A stretch of 46,535 nt of DNA from Clostridia bacterium (GTDB lineage Bacteria > Bacillota > Clostridia > Christensenellales > Aristaeellaceae). Both the position numbers and the translations under genes were made by a program. This document shows positions 1 to 7,633 of the stretch, in pieces. A model generated the notes under the pieces. It was not told the origin of the DNA. It did not search any database and was given only the letters and a program-made list of their open reading frames with translations. The stretch spans positions 1 through 46,535 of the forward strand of contig JAFUFB010000012.1 of the NCBI GenBank assembly GCA_017470145.1. The letters are read 5' to 3'. Within the stretch, counting starts at the first letter, position 1, and each line of letters begins with the position of its first letter.

Positions 1-39
1 ATACAGGGCCATACACAGGGAAAACTCTCCCGGAACGAG

Positions 40-80
40 AAAACCTCGCAAGCCTTATAAATCAAGACTTGCGAGGTTTT
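40..80 (-). terminator. Terminator after the tRNA-Ser pair
   Basis: A 13-bp perfect inverted repeat (arms 40-52 and 68-80, core ACCTCGCAAG) ends in four Ts when read on the minus strand. It lies just beyond the 3' end of tRNA-Ser(GCU), so it probably ends the tRNA transcript. The symmetry would also allow it to act on the plus strand. Confidence 0.75.
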
Positions 81-83
81 ATG

Positions 84-171
84 CGGAGAAGCCGGGATTT
101 GAACCCGGGCTGCGGTCACCCGCACTACTCCCTTAGCAGGGGAGCCCCTTCGGCCACTTGGGTACTTCTCC
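84..171 (-). tRNA. tRNA-Ser (anticodon GCU)
   Basis: Read on the minus strand, this folds as a class II tRNA. The acceptor stem is GGAGAAG with CTTCTCC, followed by a G discriminator. The anticodon stem is CTCCC/GGGAG around the loop CTGCTAA (anticodon GCT), there is a long variable arm as in serine tRNAs, and the T arm carries GGTTCAAATCC. It decodes AGC/AGU serine codons. The genome has CAT rather than CCA after the discriminator, so CCA must be added enzymatically. It lies 11 nt beyond tRNA-Ser(UGA) and probably shares its transcript. Confidence 0.96.
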
Positions 172-182
172 AGGCCGGTCAG

Positions 183-268
183 CGGAGCGAGAGGGATTCG
201 AACCCCCGGTACCTTTCGGTATCACTGGTTTTCAAGACCAGCGCCTTCAACCGCTCGGCCATCGCTCC
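183..268 (-). tRNA. tRNA-Ser (anticodon UGA)
   Basis: On the minus strand the acceptor GGAGCGA pairs with TCGCTCC, with G as discriminator. The anticodon stem CTGGT/ACCAG encloses CTTGAAA, giving anticodon TGA. A long variable arm and the GGTTCGAATCC T arm complete a class II serine tRNA reading UCA-type codons. No CCA is encoded. It is the first gene of a two-tRNA unit transcribed from a good promoter at 289-317. Confidence 0.96.
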
Positions 269-288
269 AGGTTCAACCAGCAACAGGT

Positions 289-317
289 ATGATACCATGC
301 CAAGCAACTTTCGTCAA
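289..317 (-). promoter_or_regulatory. Promoter of the tRNA-Ser pair
   Basis: On the minus strand TTGACG (312-317), a 17-bp spacer and TATCAT (289-294) form a near-consensus sigma-A promoter. The predicted start, near 282, lies about 14 nt before the mature tRNA 5' end. Confidence 0.8.
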
Positions 318-344
318 GCACAAATTTTTTCGCCCGCTTTGAAA

Positions 345-1079
345 TCAGCTCAGAATCAGGACCTCACCTTCCGCGCTGACCTGGGTCATTTTTCCATCCT
401 GAATCAAGTGGGCCTCTCCTCTCAGCTCTTCTACACCGTCATATACGAACAAATAGCTTCCGTCCGGTATTGCGTAGAACTTTTTCCCCATGCTGTCCGG
501 GAACGCAATGTCCTCGAACACCCGTAATCCATCCAGTACATCTTCCCGGATCATCTGCAGATGGGGCAGGAGCATGGTTTCTGTCAGCGCCAACCCCTTC
601 AGGAACCGATGATATTCCGGATCCAGCGCCTCTCCCTCCATCTCTGGCTGCGCGTACACCGTATCCGCACTGTTCATGCTGCCCGCGCTGATACCCATTA
701 GAACTCCGTCAAAATCCGCAATCAATTGCCGCAAGCCAATATCTTCAAAGAATAGGTTCTGCGTTGGAACATGTCCGCCTGCCAGCACGATAAAGTCCGC
801 ATTCTGAATCAATTTCCGAGCATCTGTGGAATTCCTGCCGTCAAGCACCATCATTTCGGCAAAAGAGAAGTCCGCTTCTTCAAATGCGGTTTTTACATTC
901 CCCGCAAATCGATCCGTCTTTTCTGGAATATCCGGATTTGCGCAAATGAATAGCATTCTGATCTGGGACTTGAGGCATCTCCGTAATTCGGAGATGAATT
1001 CATTTGCCGGATTTAGCTCTACGGAACCGGAAATAATGGGGCTACTGGTTAAAAAGCATTTCCTGTTTTCTGCGCTCAT
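345..1079 (-). CDS. Peptidase S51-family protein (dipeptidase E / cyanophycinase-like)
   Basis: This 244-residue protein has the class I glutamine-amidotransferase-like fold of the S51 serine peptidases. The nucleophile elbow GISAGS is at 129-134 with Ser131 as the likely nucleophile, and LAGGHVPTQ (99-107) matches the glycine-rich strand before the active site. Known family members hydrolyse N-terminal Asp dipeptides or cyanophycin; the substrate here cannot be assigned. There is no signal peptide, so it should be cytoplasmic. It starts 12 nt after the ThuA-like gene with a GGAGAAC ribosome-binding site, so the two are probably co-transcribed. Confidence 0.82.
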   Translation of the reverse strand: MSAENRKCFLTSSPIISGSVELNPANEFISELRRCLKSQIRMLFICANPDIPEKTDRFAGNVKTAFEEADFSFAEMMVLDGRNSTDARKLIQNADFIVLAGGHVPTQNLFFEDIGLRQLIADFDGVLMGISAGSMNSADTVYAQPEMEGEALDPEYHRFLKGLALTETMLLPHLQMIREDVLDGLRVFEDIAFPDSMGKKFYAIPDGSYLFVYDGVEELRGEAHLIQDGKMTQVSAEGEVLILS

Positions 1080-1091
1080 GCTGTTCTCCCT

Positions 1092-1715
1092 TCATTCCGC
1101 CTGATTGAGCCACTGGATGCTCCGGGAAATCATATCCAGATATTGCGGCACCCGGAATGTTTCCAGGCTGTGTCCCGGCGTCAGGAAGACGATCCGTCCA
1201 TGACCAACTTCTCGGAGCCAGCCGCCCAGGTACTGTTTTCCGTCATAGACATAGTTCAGAACAGGTGTTACATTCTCTCCGGACATTTCGAACTGATAAG
1301 GTTCCTCAGAAATAGCAAAGCCCTCACAGCCCGCCAGGAATCCTTCCTCTGCCGGTGTAAAACTTAGCTCCGTCTGTGGAGGATGGCGGAGGAATTTCCC
1401 ACCGATCAGGTGATAAAGCCGATCGCTGGTCTGCAGGGAAATCCCGTTATGCAGGCAGAGCAGCTTTTCGCCTTCCAGCACGAACGCCTCTATCTCCTCC
1501 GCAACCGGCTCCGGCAGGGGCGTATCGAAAGCATCCAGGTAGGAAATCAGCAGAGAAACACCTTCCCGGCGAAGCGCTTGAAGGCGTTCCAGTTTGTCCG
1601 TCAGCTCCACCTCGTACTCGTCTTTGATCAAATCCCTTAGCACTTTGTCCACGCCCTGGAAGGGATGATACGGCGCATTTACATAGGTTCCTAAAATCAC
1701 AGCCTTCTTGGCCAT
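1092..1715 (-). CDS. ThuA-like domain protein
   Basis: This is a 207-residue protein of the ThuA family, which has a glutamine-amidotransferase-like fold and is known from trehalose and sugar utilisation loci. Family-typical segments are visible: an N-terminal AVILG strand, LLISYLDAF around 55-65, CLHNGIS in mid-protein and FLTPGHSLETF near the end. I chose the ATG at 1715 because GGAGGAGGAATCAGA lies directly before it; an in-frame extension upstream lacks a ribosome-binding site and looks non-coding. There is no signal peptide. It heads a pair with the S51 peptidase gene. The role is probably sugar-related but unproven. Confidence 0.78.
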   Translation of the reverse strand: MAKKAVILGTYVNAPYHPFQGVDKVLRDLIKDEYEVELTDKLERLQALRREGVSLLISYLDAFDTPLPEPVAEEIEAFVLEGEKLLCLHNGISLQTSDRLYHLIGGKFLRHPPQTELSFTPAEEGFLAGCEGFAISEEPYQFEMSGENVTPVLNYVYDGKQYLGGWLREVGHGRIVFLTPGHSLETFRVPQYLDMISRSIQWLNQAE

Positions 1716-1831
1716 TCTGATTCCTCCTCCTGTTGTCCCGGATTGCTTTAGCTTCGAAAGTTTGAATGCTTTCATCTCCCGCAACAATAGTCCACACACC
1801 TGCGAAAGGCAATATGCATTAAGCAGTCACC

Positions 1832-2548
1832 TTACCAGGGCAGCTCTGCTCCCTGGTAATCCAGATAGTACGGTCTTTCCCGTACAGGTCTGATCTCGTC
1901 CAGCGCTACCCGCAGAATTCCTTCCGCGGAAATATCCGGCGAAATGGCTGCCGTGGTATCCAGATGGCCGCGCATATAGGTAGCCACATGGCCAGGATGA
2001 ATCTGGATCACCTGACCGCCTTCCTTCTGCAGCGTGTTATGGATCAGCGTCCCCTGCATATTGTTGGCCGCCTTGGACATACAGTATCCGAACCAACCCG
2101 TGCGCCAACAATCCGCAATACTTCCTGCCTCAGAGGAAATATTCACGACCGTTTTCCCTTCGCCCTCTCGCAGCAGGGGAAGCAACGCAGTTGTCACCCG
2201 CAGCGTTCCCAGCGCGTTCACATTGAACACTCGTTGCATGAGATCAAAGTTCAACTCCGCGTCCGGTCCGTCCTCCATCTCTCCCAGGATTCCGGCGTTG
2301 TTGATCAGCAGATCCAGGTGAGGAAAAGTTGCGGAAACCTGCTCCGCCAGAGCTTTGACGCTCTCGTCCTGCCCGATATCGACCTGGAAGATACGTATTT
2401 TCCCGGTATGCTCCTCCGCCAGACGGTCCAGTTGCTTTTCCGATTCATCCAATCTGCAGGCCGCCACAGTATATCCTCTTGCAACCAGGGACTGGACCAA
2501 TGCCAGGCCCACGCCATGATCGCATCCTGTTACCAGCGCGTACTTCAT
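1832..2548 (-). CDS. Short-chain dehydrogenase/reductase (SDR)
   Basis: This 238-residue classical SDR should be a cytoplasmic NAD(P)-dependent oxidoreductase. It has the cofactor motif TGCDHGVG at 7-14, NNAG at 83-86, the catalytic serine in NISSE near 138-139, and YCMSK with Tyr155 and Lys159. Length and order match the family; the substrate cannot be predicted. An AGGAGG site precedes the ATG. It has its own promoter (2578-2606) and is divergent from the ATPase gene on its right. Confidence 0.88.
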   Translation of the reverse strand: MKYALVTGCDHGVGLALVQSLVARGYTVAACRLDESEKQLDRLAEEHTGKIRIFQVDIGQDESVKALAEQVSATFPHLDLLINNAGILGEMEDGPDAELNFDLMQRVFNVNALGTLRVTTALLPLLREGEGKTVVNISSEAGSIADCWRTGWFGYCMSKAANNMQGTLIHNTLQKEGGQVIQIHPGHVATYMRGHLDTTAAISPDISAEGILRVALDEIRPVRERPYYLDYQGAELPW

Positions 2549-2577
2549 TTGATCTGCCTCCTGAATCTTGATGCCCT

Positions 2578-2606
2578 ATCATACCATATGAGGAAGGGTC
2601 GGGCAA
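2578..2606 (-). promoter_or_regulatory. Promoter of the SDR gene
   Basis: On the minus strand TTGCCC (2601-2606), 17 bp and TATGAT (2578-2583) lie about 30 nt upstream of the SDR start codon. Confidence 0.7.
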
Positions 2607-2646
2607 CCTAACAAGTCAGAGATTCGTTATGGCTGGAGTGAAAAGT

Positions 2647-2681
2647 TAACTTCCAGCGTCAGAAGAGGGAATTGGAAGTTA
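2647..2681. repeat. 9-bp inverted repeat in the divergent spacer
   Basis: TAACTTCCA (2647-2655) and TGGAAGTTA (2673-2681) form a perfect inverted repeat with a 17-bp centre. It lies about 40 bp behind the SDR promoter. It may be an operator or a chance repeat; no factor can be named. Confidence 0.45.
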
Positions 2682-2757
2682 GTCATACATCAAAATATAT
2701 TTAGCCTCTGATGGTAAGTAAATCAGGGTTGATCCAGTTTTGAGTTGAACTATATGA

Positions 2758-2838
2758 TTTTTTCTGTAGAAAAAAAGAAACATACATGATTTTATCTATA
2801 GTAAAAATAAATTCTTGTGGGTTTTTTCTATAGAAAAA
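2758..2838. promoter_or_regulatory. Three phased palindromes upstream of ATPase A
   Basis: Three copies of a palindrome with consensus TTTTCTATAGAAAA are centred on CTGTAG (2764-2769), CTATAG (2796-2801) and CTATAG (2828-2833). Centre-to-centre spacing is exactly 32 bp both times, close to three helical turns, so the sites face the same side of the DNA. The third copy ends one base before the -35 box of the ATPase gene. The pattern fits cooperative binding by a dimeric regulator, possibly the ATPase itself. Confidence 0.75.
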
Positions 2839-2839
2839 C

Positions 2840-2868
2840 TTGTATTATGAACTATTTTTGTATATACT
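2840..2868 (+). promoter_or_regulatory. Promoter of ATPase A
   Basis: TTGTAT (2840-2845), a 17-bp spacer and TATACT (2863-2868) form a sigma-A-type promoter. The predicted start, near 2875, leaves a very short leader before GGAGGTG (2877-2883) and the ATG at 2887. Confidence 0.75.
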
Positions 2869-2886
2869 TCTTTCATGGAGGTGTAC

Positions 2887-4218
2887 ATGATGTTGCGACG
2901 GAAAATGATGGCGGAATTGATCCGCTGGAGAGAATCAGGCCCGGAAAAGAAATGCCTCATGATTCGCGGCGCCAGACAGGTCGGGAAAACCTATTTGGTT
3001 CGGGAGTTTGGGAAAAGCTATACCAACTACATAGAGTTGAATTTTATTGAACATCCAGAATACAGCAATATTTTCAGCGGCAGCCTGGATGTGGACACGA
3101 TGCGGCTTAACATATCTGCACTTTTCCCTTCAGCAGTGTTTACTCCCGGAGAAACGCTTATTTTACTGGATGAAATACAGGAATCTCCGGAGGCTCTGAC
3201 GTCGCTGAAATTCTGGACGCTGGATCACCGTTATGATGTCATCGCTACAGGTTCAACACTGGGGATAGACTATAAGACATCCTTCTCTTTCCCCGTCGGG
3301 CATGTAAAGACGTTAGAGATGACATCCCTTGATTTTGAAGAATTTCTCTGGGCTAAAGGGATGAAAGAAGAAGTGATTGAGCAGGTTAGAACCTGCTTCC
3401 AGAATCGGGAAGCAGTTCCGTCCGTAATCCATGATCGGATGATGCAATTGATGAAGGAATACCTGATCACGGGTGGAATGCCAGAGGTTGTAAAGCATTT
3501 TCTGGCCAGCAACAATCTTGCCTCTATGGATGAAATTCAACGTCAGATATACGCTGATAACATAGACAATATCGCTCATTATGCGCCATCGCAGATCCGA
3601 ATGCGAACCCAGAAATGCTATCGGTCTATTCCGGCCCAGTTGTCCAAAGAGAATCACAAATTTCAGTATAAAATTGTAGAACAGGGGGGAACATCCACTC
3701 GTTTTGAGACCTGCTTGGATTGGTTGGAAAAAGCCTATTTGATTCTTCCTGTTCATCACGTATCTGCCATCGGGTTTCCGCTGGACAGTTTTCACGAGGA
3801 GGGTACGTTTCGAATCTATCCCACGGATATAGGCATGCTGATCGCCGCTTATCCATTTCTGGTCAAAGGCGCCCTCTGGGAAAACGAAAATCTAGAGGAT
3901 CAGCCAAGAAATCTCATCGTTGGCCAAGCTAAAGGAGGCATATACGAAGCGCTGGCTGCTGATATGCTATATAAACGAGGCTATCGAGACTTGTTTTATC
4001 TGAAGGATCAGAAATCAACCCGGGAAGTAGAATTCTTCATCACGAATCAAGATGGGATCATTCCGGTAGAAATTAAAGCTGGCCGAAATCGAGCCAACTC
4101 ATTGGGCCATCTGCTGGAAAATCCGATGATTCCGTATGGATATAAGCTATCTTCTCAAAATGTGGGGGTATCGGGCAAGCGGATTACGCTTCCCTTGTAT
4201 ATGCTGATGTTCCTATGA
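2887..4218 (+). CDS. ATPase A: AAA_14-type ATP-binding protein with DUF4143
   Basis: This protein of about 443 residues belongs to a widespread orphan family that pairs an N-terminal P-loop ATPase with a C-terminal DUF4143 domain. Walker A is GARQVGKT near residues 27-34, Walker B is LILLDEIQ near 90-97, and a sensor-like VIATGS follows. The C-terminal domain ends in a PD-(D/E)XK-like pattern, with REVEFF followed by PVEIKAG (ExK retained, the usual Asp replaced by Glu). GGAGGTG at 2877-2883 supports starting at 2887 or 2890. It is a monocistronic, AT-rich island gene behind three phased palindromes. Cellular function is unknown for the family; autoregulation is my inference from the operators. 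Confidence 0.85.
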   Translation: MMLRRKMMAELIRWRESGPEKKCLMIRGARQVGKTYLVREFGKSYTNYIELNFIEHPEYSNIFSGSLDVDTMRLNISALFPSAVFTPGETLILLDEIQESPEALTSLKFWTLDHRYDVIATGSTLGIDYKTSFSFPVGHVKTLEMTSLDFEEFLWAKGMKEEVIEQVRTCFQNREAVPSVIHDRMMQLMKEYLITGGMPEVVKHFLASNNLASMDEIQRQIYADNIDNIAHYAPSQIRMRTQKCYRSIPAQLSKENHKFQYKIVEQGGTSTRFETCLDWLEKAYLILPVHHVSAIGFPLDSFHEEGTFRIYPTDIGMLIAAYPFLVKGALWENENLEDQPRNLIVGQAKGGIYEALAADMLYKRGYRDLFYLKDQKSTREVEFFITNQDGIIPVEIKAGRNRANSLGHLLENPMIPYGYKLSSQNVGVSGKRITLPLYMLMFL

Positions 4219-4222
4219 ACCA

Positions 4223-4464
4223 TCAAGCGCTACATTCCAATCTAACGGAACGCTTACTTGCAGGAAGTGTATAACGAGCAAACAGGAAAATCTCTGAGTG
4301 ACAAACAGACATGCCATTCTTTTCAATCTTTGTCATGTTCATTTTGCGTCCTCCAAATCGATCCAATACCTCTGGAGAAAATATCCGTCCTCCTCGATCT
4401 CATTTTCCAATTTTCCCCCATTGTACCTGATAGCTTTTGCAGATGGCCTGTGAGACAAAAGCAT
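4223..4464 (-). other. Possible remnant: two overlapping small reading frames
   Basis: The spacer between ATPases A and B has no clear gene. On the minus strand, 4339-4464 would encode 41 residues with a protein-like acidic and aromatic stretch (GKLENEIEEDGYFLQRYW). Its stop overlaps, as ATGA, the start of a 39-residue frame at 4223-4342. Neither has a convincing ribosome-binding site and I recognise no family. They may be eroded gene pieces or chance frames. Confidence 0.25.
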
Positions 4465-4498
4465 TTTACCACTGATAACTACCTTGACAAGTTAGCGC

Positions 4499-4527
4499 TT
4501 GACAGGAAATATAATTCTGCATATTAT
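4499..4527 (+). promoter_or_regulatory. Promoter of ATPase B
   Basis: A perfect TTGACA (4499-4504), 17 bp and TATTAT (4522-4527). A second TTGACA at 4484-4489 with TATAAT at 4510-4515 is spaced 20 bp and is less likely to be used. The predicted start, near 4534, falls inside the first operator repeat. Confidence 0.82.
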
Positions 4528-4572
4528 GAACTCATAAGTTCAGAACTCGTAAGTTCAGAACTTATGAGTTCA
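4528..4572. promoter_or_regulatory. Triple 15-bp tandem palindrome over the start site of ATPase B
   Basis: Three head-to-tail 15-mers run without gaps: GAACTCATAAGTTCA (4528-4542), GAACTCGTAAGTTCA (4543-4557) and GAACTTATGAGTTCA (4558-4572). Each contains the palindromic half-sites GAACT and AGTTC, and the block as a whole is nearly palindromic. It begins directly after the -10 box and covers the predicted transcription start, the classic position for a repressor operator. Confidence 0.82.
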
Positions 4573-4605
4573 TTTTAGAAATAAAGTTCGAAGGGGGTAT
4601 GTTTG

Positions 4606-6021
4606 ATGTTCATCGGCCGCGAAGCAGAATTGCAGAAAATGAATCAAAGATATGAGCGGGATAGCCTTGAATTCATTGTGATTTACGGCCGTCGGAGAGT
4701 CGGGAAAACTGCGTTGATCAATGAGTTTGTGAAAGACAAACCCTGTATCTACTTCTCGGCGCTACGCGCTAACAGAAAAGAAAACCTGGAAGCTTTCTCA
4801 AAGTCGATATATCAGTTTGATCATCCAGATGTGCAGGAGGCTCCTGTTTTTTCCTCCTTTGATTCAGCTTTTTCCGAAATTACAAGGATGGTGGAGAAAA
4901 ATAGAATCGTCCTTGTTATCGATGAATTTCCCTATCTGGCTGAAGCTGACGAGTCAATTTCCTCTCGATTACAGCATCTTCTTGATCATGACTGGGGAAA
5001 AACAAAAATCTACTTGATTTTATGTGGTTCTTCCATGAGCTACATGGAGAAAGAAGTCCTCAGTGGGAAAAGCCCATTATTTGGCAGACGAACAGCTCAG
5101 CTTTATCTTCAGCCGATGGACTATTTGACGTCTGCTCGATTTCTTCCTGATGCATCACCGGAGGAAAAGGCTATTATTTACGGGATCACTGGTGGCATTC
5201 CGCATTATATTAACAAATTGGGTTTCGCAGGTTCCCTTCAAAATGCATTATTGGATAATCTGTTTGATTCGTCTGCATATCTATTCGAAGAGCCACAGAA
5301 TCTATTAAAACAGGAACTAAGAGAACCGGCACTTTATAATTCTATCATCTCTGTTATTGCCGCAGGAAACACAAAACTAAGCGATATTTCGACAAAATCC
5401 GGTATGGATCAGTCCGCGTGTCTGAAATATATTAAAGTGTTGATGGAATTAGCAATCATAAAAAAAGTAGAACCCGTTGTAGACCGATCTGCCAAAAAGA
5501 AGGAATACCGTGTTGCAGATCCCTTCTTCCGTTTTTGGTATCGCTTTGTGCCGCAAAACATGACTGCAATTACAACCGGTACGATGAGCCGAATTTACCA
5601 TGCTGCTGTAGAGAGCTATTTGTCAGGATATATGGGAGCGACTTTTGAGGATATCTGTCGGCAATATTTACTTTTACACATGGATCAACTGCCATTTCCT
5701 ATTCATGAGATTGGAGAATGGTGGGGGACTTTGCCAAAGGAAAAGAAAGAAGCGCAAATTGACATTGTAGCTACCTCTATTCGTGAAAATAATGTTCAAG
5801 ACGGAAGGCAATATCTGATTGGTTCATGTAAATATCTGAATGATCAGGTTGGTGTAGAGGAATTTGCGCTCATGAAGAATTATGCATCCGCCTTCACAAG
5901 TATTCAAGACGAGTGCTATTTCTATATCTTTTCCAAATCAGGTTTTACCCAGAAACTTCATGAATTGGAAAAAAATGGGGAAGTACATCTCATCTCGCTT
6001 TCAGATATATATCAGAATTAA
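4606..6021 (+). CDS. ATPase B: ATPase_2-type protein with DUF234
   Basis: This protein of about 471 residues begins with the hallmark FIGRE motif of the archaeal-ATPase (PF01637-like, STAND-class) family. Walker A is GRRRVGKT near 28-35 and Walker B is VLVIDEF near 105. A winged-helix-like segment sits in mid-protein, and the DUF234 signature VADPFFRFWYRF is near 306-317. The C-terminal nuclease-like core reads AQIDIV followed by GSCKY, so Glu of the usual ExK is replaced by Ser while Lys is kept. GGGGG before position 4597 supports the ATG at 4606; a TTG one codon upstream is possible. It is AT-rich, alone in its transcript, and has its own triple operator. Function is unknown. Confidence 0.85.
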   Translation: MFIGREAELQKMNQRYERDSLEFIVIYGRRRVGKTALINEFVKDKPCIYFSALRANRKENLEAFSKSIYQFDHPDVQEAPVFSSFDSAFSEITRMVEKNRIVLVIDEFPYLAEADESISSRLQHLLDHDWGKTKIYLILCGSSMSYMEKEVLSGKSPLFGRRTAQLYLQPMDYLTSARFLPDASPEEKAIIYGITGGIPHYINKLGFAGSLQNALLDNLFDSSAYLFEEPQNLLKQELREPALYNSIISVIAAGNTKLSDISTKSGMDQSACLKYIKVLMELAIIKKVEPVVDRSAKKKEYRVADPFFRFWYRFVPQNMTAITTGTMSRIYHAAVESYLSGYMGATFEDICRQYLLLHMDQLPFPIHEIGEWWGTLPKEKKEAQIDIVATSIRENNVQDGRQYLIGSCKYLNDQVGVEEFALMKNYASAFTSIQDECYFYIFSKSGFTQKLHELEKNGEVHLISLSDIYQN

Positions 6022-6084
6022 TGACTCCTAAACTTCAACACGCATCAAACAATAGACAAATCATCTTGGAGAGAACTTTTTCTA

Positions 6085-7449
6085 TCAAAAGCTGACTCCC
6101 TTTCGACGCAGATAGCAGGATCCGAAAAGGAAGAATAGCACCAAATTATGAGCGATCATGCAGCCCCAGGCGGAAATCAGCCCCAGATCCATCATCTGCG
6201 TGCATAGGAAGGTGCCCACGATTCGCACGCCCCACATGCAGGCCACGTTAAAGATCAGAGGCAGTCGGGTTTGTCCCATCCCCTGCATCATTCCCTCCAC
6301 TACGATGGGAATGCCGTAGAAGGGCTCGGACAGGGCCACCATCTTCAGCACTGTGGTTCCCAGAAGGACCACCTGCTCATCTCTGGCAAAGATGCGAACC
6401 AGCGGTTCTGCCATCACGAAAAGCAGTCCGCCGGAAAGGATCATCATCAGTACCTCCAGGATCACCATGGTCCTTCCGAGACGCTTGAATCCGGCAGAGT
6501 CCCCGGCGCCATAGGCATTTCCCGCCAGCGTCGCCGCGGCGGTTTGCATTCCCCAACCGGGGATATAGAAGGCGGATTCCACCGTGTTCGCGATGGTATG
6601 CGCGGCGGTAGACACATCCCCCAGGCTGTTGATCATCGCGGCGAAAACCACGTATCCCAGCGAGGTCATGAATCGCTGTACCAGGTTGGGGATCGCCACC
6701 TGAAAGCATCTTCGAGTCAGATCTGACGTTAGGCGGAAGGACTCTCCCCTGGGAGAGATGTTCTTTTGGCGAAAGAGCGCCACCGTGATGGCCACCCCGC
6801 CATAGGCAAAGGACAGGGCGGAAGCCAGCGCAGCCCCCTCCACGCCCCATCCACACCCCCAAAGGGTTATTTCTAAACCTGCCAGCCGGAGGGAGCGGCT
6901 GGGATAGATGAAAAGGAAATTCAGCGCCACATTGATCAGATTCACCAGGACGCCCACCTGCATGGGCGTCTTTGTGTCTCCCGCGCTGCGCAGGGCGGTA
7001 CCCAGAATCACGCTGGCCGTGCGGAACAGCATGGAGGAATACAAGATCAGGAAATATCGGGAACTGATCGCCTGAATAGACGGGTCCACCTGCATCCAGA
7101 TGGGAATCATGCCGCTGAGCAAAGTAGTCACCATGGTCATCGCCACGCCGGTGATCAGCGTCATGGTCACGGCCTGGGCGCTGGCCCTGCGGGCAGTTCT
7201 TTGATCCCCCGCCCCCAGGGACTGACTGATGATCGCCAGAAAGCCAACGCCTATGGCAGAGATCGTGCTGCCAATCAGCCAACTGACCGTACTGGTGGAT
7301 CCCACCGCCGCGGTCGCCTGGGTCCCCAGACTACCCACCATCGCGGTATCGATGTACTGGACCGCCGTTTGCATCAGCTGCTCCAGCATGGTAGGCCAGG
7401 CCAGGGACAGAATGACAGACAGCATGGAAAGGTCAAAATACTGTATCAA
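6085..7449 (-). CDS. MATE family multidrug efflux transporter
   Basis: This 454-residue polytopic membrane protein has the length, twelve hydrophobic segments and two-fold repeat of MATE exporters, which extrude drugs or metabolites in exchange for Na+ or H+. Typical segments are WPTMLEQLMQTAVQYIDTAMVG at the N-terminus, cut here to its key words WPTMLEQ and DTAMVG, and WGMQTAAATLAGNAYGAG in the second half. The start is TTG at 7449 because AAGGAG lies five nucleotides upstream. GC content is like the core genome, unlike the ATPases on both sides. It is convergent with ATPase B. The substrate cannot be told. Confidence 0.92.
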   Translation of the reverse strand: MIQYFDLSMLSVILSLAWPTMLEQLMQTAVQYIDTAMVGSLGTQATAAVGSTSTVSWLIGSTISAIGVGFLAIISQSLGAGDQRTARRASAQAVTMTLITGVAMTMVTTLLSGMIPIWMQVDPSIQAISSRYFLILYSSMLFRTASVILGTALRSAGDTKTPMQVGVLVNLINVALNFLFIYPSRSLRLAGLEITLWGCGWGVEGAALASALSFAYGGVAITVALFRQKNISPRGESFRLTSDLTRRCFQVAIPNLVQRFMTSLGYVVFAAMINSLGDVSTAAHTIANTVESAFYIPGWGMQTAAATLAGNAYGAGDSAGFKRLGRTMVILEVLMMILSGGLLFVMAEPLVRIFARDEQVVLLGTTVLKMVALSEPFYGIPIVVEGMMQGMGQTRLPLIFNVACMWGVRIVGTFLCTQMMDLGLISAWGCMIAHNLVLFFLFGSCYLRRKGVSF

Positions 7450-7633
7450 AGCTTCTCCTTCCCCTCATGAGGCAAACTGGTTATGCCGCGTCATTTGGCC
7501 GCGGCCCACAGGATTTATCCGATTTCAAAGAAGAAAGAGCCGCTCCACAGAACAGCTCTGTCAACCACCTGATTCCAGGTACATTCTATGGAAACTGATA
7601 AATAAGCCAGAACTAGCCATTCTCAGAGGTCGA

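Noticed and set aside
2758-2838. Possible CRISPR-like repeat array
   Set aside because: The repeat units are short palindromes with imperfect flanks, only three copies, no spacer-sized unique segments and no cas genes.
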